A stretch of DNA of 64,000 nt from Warburgia ugandensis (lineage: Eukaryota; Streptophyta; Magnoliopsida; Canellales; Canellaceae): positions 75,435,495-75,499,494 of the forward strand of contig CP141127.1 of assembly GCA_035236585.1 (NCBI GenBank), read 5' to 3'. Below are positions 24,771 to 35,821 of this stretch, one piece after another. Each line of letters begins with the position of its first letter. Within the stretch, counting starts at the first letter, position 1. The notes beneath the pieces were generated by a model, which did no database searches, had not been told where the DNA came from, and saw only the letters and a list, made by a program, of their open reading frames with translations. Both the position numbers and the translations under genes were made by a program.

Positions 24771-25121
24771 TGTTGGGGATTTTAGTCCCCGCCCAAGATC
24801 ACATGCACAAAAACACATGATATTAATGTGGTTCGGCCAATAAGCCTACGTCCAAAGGAGAGAGAATGATTTCACTATGAAAAACAAGGGTTTTATATAG
24901 AGGAATATATGGGGATTTACAGAGGAATGGGTCTGTCCCTTGCCCTCTTCGTATCCCTATTTATAAGGATTTTTGAGAGCTTCTTTTCAACAATTTTACA
25001 GAGGTCAATGGCCGACGGCGGCGCCCAGCACAGTTGAAGTCATCAATCGATGGCCGACTGCTGCTCTCACCACCATTGAAGAAGGTGTCGGTGGTGGCTG
25101 AAGAATGGGGCTAGACCAACA
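24771..25121 (-). repeat. Copia 5' LTR
   Basis: 351 bp, TGTTGGGG..CAACA on the plus strand, bounded by the primer-binding site and by the target duplication TATTG at 25122-25126. Confidence 0.9.
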
Positions 25122-25237
25122 TATTGTTGATTGCAAATTCCACTAATCCACACTCTTATTGGAACTGGTGATTGGCAGCAAATGGGTACCGAAGTTACTA
25201 TTCAGCTTAGTCTTCCATTAAATCAAATAGTTAGGGT

Positions 25238-25242
25238 AACCT
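25238..25242. repeat. 5-bp target duplication AACCT (outer gypsy)
   Basis: AACCT directly precedes the first LTR base at 25243 and is repeated at 46442-46446 directly after the last LTR base at 46441. The whole 21.2-kb block therefore occupies one original insertion site. Confidence 0.92.
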
Positions 25243-26651
25243 TGTAATATCCTTAATTTTAAAGATAAAAATAGGAAATTATTAAATAAATTAAAATAAA
25301 AATTTATGGATGAAATTATTTCCTGAAAACATAATAATTAGAAAGTGCTCGTCGATACGAATCCAACGCCACCAAGAACGCAAAAAACGGAGCTCAAACG
25401 AGGGAGTTATGAGCCGTCAAAGTTGTAAGGGCAAAATGGTCTTTTGACAGAAACGTGTTACACAGGGGTCCAAATTGATAACGGCACCCCTGTCTACACA
25501 CGTCTCTACCAGTCCGGCGAAATCACCGGAGAGACATGGGAAGAGCCGTGTGGGGAAGAGTTTCTCTTCCCCAAGACTCTAAAACCCTATATCTATGCTC
25601 CTCTAGGAGCCAAAACGCTCCACTTTGAGCGTTTTCCATGAATGATACGCAAAACCCTAGACCTGCAAAAATCTGAAGTTTCCGGCGAGTGGAGCCCCGG
25701 CAACACGAGCAACTCCGGCCAGGTGCAAGGTAAGCCTCAAATCCATGTTTTTCTGTATTTATTAATTAGAAAATTAATTAGAAAACCATTTAAAAATTAG
25801 GAAAAAAATCGGATTTTTGGGGGCTTTGTGCACGCTACTGTTGGAGCGTGATTTCATAGACCAAACGTTGTCCGTTTGGAAATCGCACCGTCCAACTAGT
25901 GCAAAAGACACCCAAGAGCAAACCCTTTAAATTTGGGAGTGATCCAACGGTGGAATTGCCCAGAAAACTCAAAAACCAGTACCTAGGGAGGTTTTTAGGA
26001 ACTTGGGAAAAATCGTTTAAAAACCATGGTTTTTGAGAAAATTAGTGCAAAAGGAGGGCATAAATGGATTCTAGAGAGAATTCTGAAGAAAATGGCGCAA
26101 AAATCACACAAAACGGAGCTCTGTAGCTTCGCCGGAGGCGACCGGAATCCGGTCGTCTTCTCCGGCGTCGTCAACGGCGTCGGCGCCCTGCGCTGACGCC
26201 AGGACGCACTCCATGACGCCCGAGGGACGACGTCATGTGACGTCGTCGTCGCATGCGTGCGCGGCGCCGCGCGTGTGCGGGACGGCCTCGGTGGGCTGTC
26301 GCGGTGGGACCGGGACGCGGCGCGCGTTCCGTGCGGCGTCTGTGACACCGTGCGCCAGAGTACGCCGGTGTAAACCAGCGGAAAAGAGGCGCCGCCGGTT
26401 TAAACCACCTTATGGTGGTCCGGCAGGCCCCCTTTTAGCGTAGTTTTCACTAAAACTTGATTTTTGGGAGCTAGAGAGGTCCAAATCACGATCCGGAAGA
26501 GGCGTTGTGACCGTATTGACGACGCGGACCTAGTTTTAACTTAAAAACTTAGAAATGACCACTTTTTATTTAGAAAAATTTTTAAATAGTGATGTGACAT
26601 GTACAGGTGCACTTGAATATATCAATTAAAGGGAGTTATTAGCAAGCCAGT
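25243..26651 (+). repeat. Host 5' LTR, first part (split)
   Basis: It starts TGTAATATCC and matches 43517 onward closely, for example the shared GAGCGTGATTTCATAGACC. It stops at GCAAGCCAGT, where the guest begins. The remaining part of this LTR is now at 34272-35821, inverted. Confidence 0.9.
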
Positions 26652-29599
26652 TGTAACACCCCGGATTCTTAAGACAATTTTTTTTTTTTTTTTAATGTAA
26701 TGGCAATTTAAATAAGAACATTTGGGATCCCATGAGAAAAGATTTATTTAACATTTTACTAAACCTATCTTAAAACTCCGGGTGTTAATTTTTCCTTTCT
26801 CAAAATGACGTATACGTAATTTAAACATAACTAAATGATCCGCGTATAAATCAACGTCAAATAAATAGGCGCCTTTATTTTAAATCAAATAAACATCCAA
26901 AAGACAATAATAATATGGCCCAGGGTCTATCCATCATAACATCCCATATAAATGTCCAATATATGTCCAAAGATCTAAATCACATCCAAATATAAAGTAT
27001 GCAGTCCATAATAAAAATCCAAATGATAATCCTGTTTAATGACTCACATCACTGTCTAATACTATAGAAAAATGGTCTTCAGCAGCTCTCACGGCTTCTC
27101 AACAGCCTTGCCTTTCCTGTTATCGCGCTCGAGATCTAAGGCATTGCAAAACAAAGCAATGCCTCAGCAAGCTATCGCTTGTGTAGGTACATAGACAATT
27201 AATGTAATAAATGCAATAATGAACAAAGATTGATGAAAAGTCTAACATTTATGGAAATAGTGATATCATAATGCCATGTTCAAAATAAATGCCAATTTAT
27301 TCCATATGCTAAAACATGAAATTCACGGAGTTAAAACATGACATGAATCAATAAATGAAGCATACAACAAGAATAAGGGCACCCTAAGGTAATGGGTCCC
27401 ACCACATCACACTAACATCCCTGATCAGGAATACACATAGTCAACCTCTGAGTGTCGTCACACCCAGGCATACCATCCATAATCATGCTCATCATACATG
27501 CACACATAACAAGAATATGGGCCATCATGCTGCAGTGGCAACCCTCCATGGGTATCAACCACCGCCGCTCTCCGTCGACACCATAACGGAGACTTAACGT
27601 CCGTCCCCATGGAAAGGCTCGCACCGTAGTGTGGACTATCCATGTTACCAAACCCCTACCGAATGCCATCTATGGGCAGGTGTCTATCATATCACAAACT
27701 CATCACATCATAATCTCGGAAGGTGGGTGGCCCGCCCTATCCCTCCTAACATGACGCCCACCGGGCGAGAGCACCCGTCATCAAATATAAAACACGGAAA
27801 TCATATGTATATGCTAAAACTCAAGAGCACTTATAGCTTGCAATCCCCAAGACATGCCCCTCATCCTGGGGTTAGCCTATCAAAGGACCAGCTAATAAGC
27901 CTCTATTCTCATTTCCATGTAAATCCATGCATTTTCTATATATATATAATAAGAAATAAGTCTCTAAGTAAGCATAACAAATTAACATCATGCTTGTAAA
28001 AGCATTTGAAATAAGTTTATTCAGTAAAAGATTTCAATTTGGAATAACCATCCTGTACGCAATGTCGCATGAAATCCATGGTAAATAAAAATCGCAATTT
28101 AAAACACAATCACACATGATGCTATGTTTAAACATGGTTTAAAATCAAGTCAAAACATTAGTTGTCGTCACCTACCTCAGTGTGAGATCACTAGCTTGCT
28201 AATAACTCCCTTTAATTGGTATATTCGAGTGCACCTGTACATGTCACATCACCATTTTAAAATTTTTCTAAATAAAAAGTGGTCATTTCTAAGTTTTTAA
28301 GTTAAAACTAGGTCCGCGTCGTCAATACGGTCACAACGCCTCTTTCGGATCGTGATTTGGACCTCTCTAGCTCCCAAAAATCAAGTTTTAGTGAAAACTA
28401 CCCTCAAATGGGGCCTGCCGACCACCATAAGGTGGTTTAAACCGGCGGCGCCCTTTTCCGCCGGTTTACACCGACGTACACGGGCGCACGAAGACGCACG
28501 GCGTCGCAGACGCCGCACGGAACGCCGCACGGTCCCACCGCGGCAGCCAACCACGCACGTTCCGCACGCGCGCGGCGCCGTGCACGCGTGCGGCGACGAC
28601 GTCATGTGACGTCGTCCCTCGTGCGTCACGGAGTGCGTCTTGGCGTCAGCGCAGGGCGCCGACGCCGTTGACGACGCCGGAGAAGACGACCGGATTCCGG
28701 TCGCCTCGGCGAGCTCTGAAGCTCCGTTTTGCGTGATTTTTGCGCCATTTTCTTCAGAATTCTCTCTAGAATCCATTTATGCCCTCCTTTTGCACTAATT
28801 TTCTCAAAAACCATGGTTTTTAAACGATTTTTCCCAAGTTCCTAAAAACCTCTCTAGGTACTGGTTTTTGAGTTTTCTGGGCAATTCCACCGTTGGATCA
28901 CTCCCAAATTTAAAGGGTATGCTCTTGGGTCTCTTGTGCACTAGTTGGACGGTGCGATTTTCAAACGGACAAGGTTTGATCCGTGAAATCACACTCCAAC
29001 AGTAGCGTGCACAAAGTTCCTAAAAATCTGATTTTTTTCCAAAATTTTTAAACGTTTTCCTAATTAATTTCCTAATTAATAAATACAGAAAAACATAGGT
29101 TTTGAGGCTTACCTTGCACCTGGCCAGAGTTGCTCGTGTTGCCGGGGCTCCACTCGCCGGAAAAGTCAAGTTTTTACAGATCTAGGGTTTTGCGTAGCAT
29201 TCATGGAAAACGCTCAAAGTGGAGCGTTTTGGCTCCTAGAGGAGCATAGATATAGGGTTTTAGAGTCTTGGGGAAGAGAAACTCTTCCCCACACGTCTCT
29301 TCCCACGTCTCTCCGGCGATTTCGCCGGACTGGTAGAGACGTGTGTAGACAGGGGTGCCGTTATCAATTTGGACCCCTGTGTAACACGTTTCTGTCAAAA
29401 GACCATTTTGCCCTTACAACTTTGACGGCTCATAACTCCCTCGTTTGAGCTCCGTTTTTCGCGTTCTTGGTGGCGTTGGATTCGTATCGACGAGCACTTT
29501 CTAATTATTATGTTTTTAGGAAATAATTTCATCCATAAATTTTTATTTTAATTTATTTAATAATTTCCTATTTTTATCTTTAAAATTAAGGATATTACA
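26652..29599 (-). repeat. Guest 3' LTR
   Basis: A full 2948-bp LTR in reverse, TGTAACACCCC..GGATATTACA on the plus strand. Diagnostic guest-type bases include CCGTGAAATCACACTCC and GAGATCACTAGCTTGC, shared with 35822-37640 and different from the host LTR. A poly(T) run at 26680-26694 is internal. The GC-rich section is 28440-28700. Small open frames in it recur in every LTR copy and are not genes. Confidence 0.92.
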
Positions 29600-29612
29600 T
29601 TCTTCCCTCCTT
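29600..29612 (-). other. Guest polypurine tract
   Basis: The minus strand reads AAGGAGGGAAGAA directly before the 3' LTR, identical to 43504-43516 in the host. It is the expected plus-strand DNA primer. Confidence 0.85.
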
Positions 29613-32600
29613 ATAAAAATTTCGTCCTCGAAATTTAGCTACATACCTCTATGTAAATAACTCTGGATGTATCTTTCGCATCTCCTCCTCAGTCTCCCAG
29701 GTAGCCTCCTGTAGTGAATGATGCTGCCAAAGGACTTTGACCAAGGCAATGGTCTTATTCCTTAACTCCTTGACTTTTGTATCTAAGACGCGCACTGGTC
29801 TCTCCTCAAATGTCATGTCAGCCTGTAGCTCCCCGGGATCTGCTCCAATACATGTGAGGGATCCGCACGTATTTCCTCAAAGCATAGACACGTGAAAGAC
29901 GTCATGCACATTTGCTACCGTGGTGGTAAGGCTACCGGTATGCCACTGACCCAACTCGTCGTAAGATCTCGAAAGGTCCAATATACCTGGGACTAAGCTT
30001 TCCTTTATTTCCAAACCTCAACACCCCTTTCATAGGAGAAACTTTCAAGAATACATGCTCGCCCTCAAAGAACTCTAAGTCCTTTCGCCTCTTGTCTCGC
30101 ATAACTTTTCTCTCGTCGACCGTGAGCCGTCGCAACCTCTTCCGAATGAGTTGGACTTTCTCTCGCACATTCTTCCACTAACTCAGATTTCACCACGCGT
30201 CTTTCTCCTACATCACTCCAACATAAAGGTGACCGACAAGGTCTGCCATAAAGTGCCTCATATGGAGCCATCCCAATACTAGCGTGATGACTATTATTAT
30301 AAGCAAATTCCACCAAAGGTAAATGATCTTCCCAACTACCCTTCCAATCCATAACACAGCTCGTAGCATATCCTCAATAGTCCGGATGGTCCTCTCGCTC
30401 CGTCCGTCTCGTCTCGAGGATGGAATGCCGTGCCAAATTTCGGTCTCGACCCTAATGCCTCTTGCACGCTCTTCCAGTATTTTGAGGTAAATCGCGTATC
30501 TCGATCCGATATAATTGTCAAGGGAACGCCATGTAGACTGACGATCTCCTTAACATATAATTTCGCTAAGCTATCCACGGTCTGATTTTGTCTGATAGGA
30601 AGGAAATGAGCAGACTTGGTCAACCTGTCCACAACAACCCATATCATGTCGTGGCCGCTAGCGGTCCTCGGAAGACCTAGAACGAAGTCCATGGTAATAT
30701 GGTCCCACTTCCACTCTGGAAGGTCCAGGGTCTGAAGTAGTCCTGATGGACGCTGATGCTCAGCCTTGACCTGCTGACAGGTCAAACATCGTGCTACGCA
30801 CTCTCCAACATCCTTTTTCATACCATTCCACCAGAAATGCCTCTTGAGATCCTGATACATCTTCGTACCCCCAGGATGAATTGTATAAGGGGATTGGTGT
30901 GCTTCTTGAAGTAACTCGCGCTTCAATTCGTCATCTGCTGGTACCACCAACCTTCCCTTAAATCTTACCCCTCCATCTGGTCCCCTCGAAACATCTGTCT
31001 TATCTGTCAAATCCTGTGTTTCCTTGTCTTTGCCCTGTGCCTCTAAGATCCTGTCAAAGAACTTAGACCTAGTTGTCAAATTGGCAATCATCACACCCGC
31101 CTTCCTACTCAGGGCATCTGCAACGACGTTAGCCTTCCCAGGATGGTACTGTATGGTGAAGTCGAAGTCCTTGAGATACTCCATCCATCTGCGCTGCCTC
31201 ATATTCAATTCACTCTGAGTAAAGAAGTACTTGAGGCTCTTATGATCAGTGAATACCTCAAATCTCTCACCATAAAGATAATGTCTCCAGGACTTCAACG
31301 CAAATACCACGGCTGCTAATTCCAGGTCATGTGTTGGGTAATTTACCTCATGTGTCTTCAACTGTCTAGACGCATAGGCAATTACCTTCCCATGTTGCAT
31401 CAACACTGCTCCTAATCCCTTGCCAGAGGCGTCACAATAAACTACATAACCGCCTGCCCCAGATGGTAAGGTCAATACCGGGGCAGTAGTAAGTCTCCTC
31501 TTGAGCTCTTGGAAGCTCTCCTCGCAAGCCTCGGTCCATACAAATTGAGTGTCTTTCCTAGTCAGGGTGGTCAATGGTAATGCGATCTTAGAGAATCCCT
31601 CTATAAATAGACGATAATACCCTGCCAAACCGAGAAAACTGCGTATCTCGATCACTGTCTTGGGCCTCTCCCAGTGTAGTACTGCCTCTACCTTTGTTGA
31701 ATCCACGGCCACTCCATCTTTAGATATGACGTGGCCTAAGAAATGCACCTGGTCTAGCCAAAAATCACACTTACTGAACTTGGCATACAACTGATGTCGA
31801 CGAAGTGTGTCTAATACCGTGTGGAGATGCTCTCTGTGTGTCTCATGACTAGGCGAATAAATCAAGATGTCATCCACAAATACAATCACGAACTTATCCA
31901 AATAAGCTCGAAAAACACGGTTCATTAGATCCATGAACACTGCAGGTGCGTTCGTCAATCCAAACGGCATCACTAGGAACTCATAATGACCATAACGACT
32001 CCTAAAGGCAGTCTTCGAGATATCCTCTTCTCTAACCCTCAGCTGATGATACCCTGACCTCACATCAATCTTGGAGAACACTTGTGCCGATTGGAGCTGA
32101 TCAAATAAATCATCTATGCGTGGCAAAGGGTATCGGTTCTTTATAGTAACACCATTCAACAACCGATAGTCAATGCATAGTCTCGTTGATCCATCCTTTT
32201 TCTTCACGAACAGACTGGTGCTCCCCATGGTGATCCACTCGGCCTGATAAAGCCCTTATCCAATAACTCTTGCAATTGTACCTGAAGTTCTCTCAACTCT
32301 GCTGGAGCCATCCTATATGGTGCCTTAGAGATAGGCGATGTACCCGCACCAAGTCGATGGTGAAGTCAATCTCCCTACTTGGCGGCAATCCCGGTAATTC
32401 CTCGGGAAATACGTCGGCAAAATCATGGACAACATCAATCTCGTCAAGCTGTGGCTGCTCCTTTTCCTCAACAGTCACATATGCGAGGAATGCGTTACAC
32501 CCTCGTGCATAAAATCGTGCCGCCTTCATAGCAGAAATGATGCATGTACCGCTCGATCTTTCCTACCCTGGAACACTATTTCTGTTGCCCGTGTATAAGA

Positions 32601-34131
32601 AAAGTGACTCGCTTCTTTCGGCCTACCATAGCCCAATAGTTGGCTAACCAATCCATCCCAAGAATAACATCATAGTCTACCATGTCTAGTAAGATGAAGT
32701 CTGTGTCCATACTCACGCCTGATATCTCTACAGGTATATCTCTAATATATTCTGTAGTCTCTATTGTCTCCCCCATAGGTGTCATAATATCTAATCCAAA
32801 TGCTAGTTTGTGTACACATACATCAAGGCAAGATGCAAAAATACATGATATAAAAGAATGTGTAGACCCTGTGTCAAAAAGAACTTTGGCATGTCTATCT
32901 GAGACTAGAAGAGTACCTTCTACGACCTGGTGTGATGCCTATGCCTATCCTGATGAGATGGCAAATACTCGTCCCTGGCTACGTGGCGCGTTAGTTGCCT
33001 CTGCACCCATCTCTGTCTGCCTCTGCCCCTTAGGGCAGTCCTTAATGAAATGGCCAACGTCTCCACAGTTGAAACACCGGTATGGCTGTCTCTGGTAAGG
33101 TGTATAGGGCTGTCTCTGTGGTTGGGGCTGCCTCTGCTGCTGTGGTCGGTCGAATCTATTACACCCTCGCCCAGGGTGCCAACCCTTGCACCTATCACAT
33201 CTCTTCCTCTCAGCGTCTCTCTTAAATTTGGCCTGTGGTGGATGACCTGATGCCCCATGTGTCTGCATAGCACCAAATGGCCGCTTGCCCTTAAAGGGCT
33301 GGAACGCACTCCCTCTATTCCTGAGAGAGTTCTTCTCATGCATGGACGCCATATCAGCAGCATCTCGCACAGAAGTGGGTCGAGAAGAAATCACTCGATC
33401 TCTCGCCCAAGGAGTCAACCCATCCACAAATCTGTCCGTTGCCTGCGTGTCTCGAGGCCGGTGCGTGAGGTGCAAATCTCCTCGTCGTGTAAATTGGTTC
33501 TGCATCGCCGAACCGTCATATCTCTCTCGCTCCAGGTGGCAAACTCCTTCTTCATGGACCGCAATGCATGAGGTGGAAAATACTGAGTGTCAAAAGCCTG
33601 TTTAAAGGCTGCCCATGTCATCGTCTCGGTCGGATCTGGTCGGGTGAGTGTGAAAGTCTGCCACCAGAAGCCGGCCTCACCTTTCAGCAGGTAGGAGGCT
33701 ACTCTAACTTGATCATCTGGTGAGATCTTCATAGCGTCGAATGTCCTTTCCGCCTCAAATAACCATCGCTCGGCCTCCTCTGTGTTACCATCGCCATAAA
33801 AGGGTTTCACCATCTTTTGAAACCTTTCCAATAATTTGTCAGTCTTCTTAGAGTCACTCGTAGCATCGCCCTCCGTGGCTCTAGGTACTGATGGTTCCTG
33901 TATTGGTTGTGAGGACTGAACTGACGAAACCATGGGTGCCACTTTAGGTGGTGGAATAGGGCTAGGGTTAGCTGCGTCAACAGCTGTCCTAACCTGCTAC
34001 TGTATAAGTGGTACGAGTCCTGACATTAACCGATTCAATAACTCGGCATCTCGATCCCCTTGATCAGAGGACTCAGCAGGTGGAGCCACGGGTGTAGCAG
34101 GGGTAGACCTTGTCCTTCTCCGAGGAGCCAT
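29613..34131 (-). pseudogene. Guest gag-pol polyprotein, disrupted
   Basis: Gag starts at 34131 (MAPRRRTRS) and is followed by the zinc knuckle CFNCGDVGHFIKDCP at about 33075-33035 and a protease DTGSTHSF near 32870. RT to integrase is open for 630 codons from 32228 to 30336: RT with FVDDILIYS near 31875, RNase H with [10 protein letters not shown] near 31440, the integrase zinc finger HH..CLTC near 30790, then DFVLGLP and SDRDTRF. An indel at HP(QT)DG near 30410 breaks the integrase before its catalytic Glu. The chromodomain-like tail lies at about 29830-29640. Several further frameshifts occur between gag, protease and RT. The order protease-RT-RNaseH-integrase is Ty3/gypsy. Confidence 0.9.
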
Positions 34132-34255
34132 CTGTCAAAATTTTACATATCACTAAGTGTAAGTTCCTCTCTCATCGTTTCTCTCTCTACAACTATTATG
34201 GACTGTTATTCACATATAAATGGACATTCACAAGGATTTTGATGGACTAGACTGG

Positions 34256-34267
34256 GCTCTGATACCA
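34256..34267 (-). other. Guest-arm primer-binding site
   Basis: GCTCTGATACCA on the plus strand is the complement of TGGTATCAGAGC, 4 bp from the LTR edge at 34272. It is primed by initiator tRNA-Met. Confidence 0.9.
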
Positions 34268-34271
34268 ACTT

Positions 34272-35821
34272 TGTAACACCCCGGATTTTTAAGACAAATT
34301 TTTTTTTTTTTTTTTTATAATGGCAATTTAAGTAAGAGCATTTGGGATCCCATGAGAAAAGATTTATTTAACATTTTACTAAACCTATCTTAAAACTCCG
34401 GGTGTTAATTTTTCCTTTCTCAAAATGACGTACACGTAATTTAAACATAAATAAATGATCCGCGTATAAATCAACGTCAAATAAATAGGCGCCTTTATTT
34501 TAAATCAAATAAACGTCCAAAAGACAATAATAATATGGCCCAGGGTCTATCCATCATAACATCCCATATAAATGTCCAATATATGTCCAAAGATCTAAAT
34601 CACATCCAAATATAAAGTATGCAAATTCATAATGAAATTCAAATGATAATCCATTCTAATGACTCACATTTCTGTCTAAAACTATAGGGAAACTAGTCTT
34701 CAGCAGCTCTCAAGGTTTATCAACCACTTTTCCTTTCCTCGTGTCGCGCTCGAGATCTAAGGCATTGCAAAACAAAGCAATGCCTCAGCAAGCTATCGCT
34801 TGTGTAGGTACATAGACAATTAATGTTATAAATGAAGAAATAATGAACAGCATTGATGAAAAGTCTAACATTTATGGAAATAGTGATATCATAATGCCAT
34901 GTTCAAATAAATGCCAATTTATTCCAAATGCTAAAACATGAAGTTCACTGAGTTAAAACATGACATGAATCAATAACATGGAGCATACAACAAGAATAAG
35001 GGCACCCTAAGGTAATGGGTCCCACCACATCGCACTAACATCCCTGATCAGGAGTACACATAGTCAACCTCTGAGTGTCGTCACACCCAGGCATACCATC
35101 TATCACCATGCTCATCATACATGCACACATAACAAAAATATGGGCCATCATGCCGTTGTGCTGGCAACCCTCCATGGGTATCAACCACCGCCGCTCCCTG
35201 TCGACACCATAACGGGAGACTTAACGTCTGTCCCCATGGAAAGGCTCAGACCGGTAGTGTGGACTATCCATGTTACCAAACCCCTACCGAATGCCATCTA
35301 TGGGCAGGAGTCTATCATATCACAAACTCATCACATCATAATCTCGGAAGGTGGGTGGCCGGCCCTATCCCTCCTAGCATGACGCCCACCGGGCGAGAGC
35401 ACCCGTCATCAAATATAAAACACGGAAATCATATGTATATGCTAAAACTCAAGAGCACTTATAGCTTGAAATCCCCAAGACATGCCCCTCATCCTGGGGT
35501 TAGCCTATAAAAGGACCAGCTACTAAGCCTCTATACTCATTTCCATGTAAATCCATGCATTTTCTATATATATAATAAGAAATAAATCTCTAATTAAGCA
35601 TAACTAATTAACATCATGCTTGTAAAAGCATTTTAAATAAGTTTATTCAGTAAAAGAATTTAATTTGGAATAACCATCCTGTACGCAATGTCGCATGAAA
35701 TCCATGGTAAATAAAAATCGCAATTTAAAACACAATCACACATGATGCTATGTTTAAAACATGGTTTAAAATCAAGGCAAAACATTAGTTGTCGTCACCT
35801 ACCTCAGTGTGAGACCACTGG
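34272..35821 (-). repeat. Inverted 3' part of an LTR, host type
   Basis: Reverse-oriented LTR 3' part, ending at GAGACCACTGG beside the LTR start at 35822. Host-type markers (CAAGGCAAAACATT, TTTAAAACATGG, TCTGTCTAAAACTATAGGG) run along its whole length, whereas guest-type DNA would be expected in a plain nested insertion. It directly abuts, in opposite orientation, the next LTR. Confidence 0.88.

Larger units (their letters stand above)
19825..25121 (-). mobile_element. Ty1/copia retrotransposon (complete, mutated)
   Basis: A 5.3-kb element on the minus strand. The 3' LTR is 19825-20216 and the 5' LTR 24771-25121; both run TGTTGGGG..CAACA. The primer-binding site complementary to initiator tRNA-Met is beside the 5' LTR. 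Domain order in element orientation is gag, zinc knuckle, protease, integrase, RT, RNase H, which is copia order. Pol motifs (LLYVDDMLIVG, Tnt1-like) suggest the Tork lineage, a family-level guess. A 5-bp duplication shows the insertion is whole. It lies 287 bp downstream of the XTH-B stop, in the opposite direction. LTR lengths differ (392 vs 351 bp) because of indels, so it is not very recent. Confidence 0.93.

Noticed and set aside
25444-25641. A conserved 65-codon frame (MTETCYTGVQIDNG..) seen at 25444, 29201, 36023 and 43718
   Set aside because: It lies in the same place in each copy of one LTR. Its apparent conservation reflects recent LTR duplication, not coding constraint.
27631-27999. 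A 122-codon frame (MDYPCYQTPTECHLWAG..) repeated at 35259 and 37535
   Set aside because: It is an LTR sequence on the antisense strand, broken at different places in each copy.
26213-28776. Arg/Ala-rich frames in GC-rich DNA
   Set aside because: They are low-complexity frames in the CpG-rich section of the LTR, differing between copies by indels.
32682-33605. Long frames antisense to gag and protease
   Set aside because: They are antisense shadows of gypsy gag/pol and the same shadows appear in the mirrored arm at 39437-40426.
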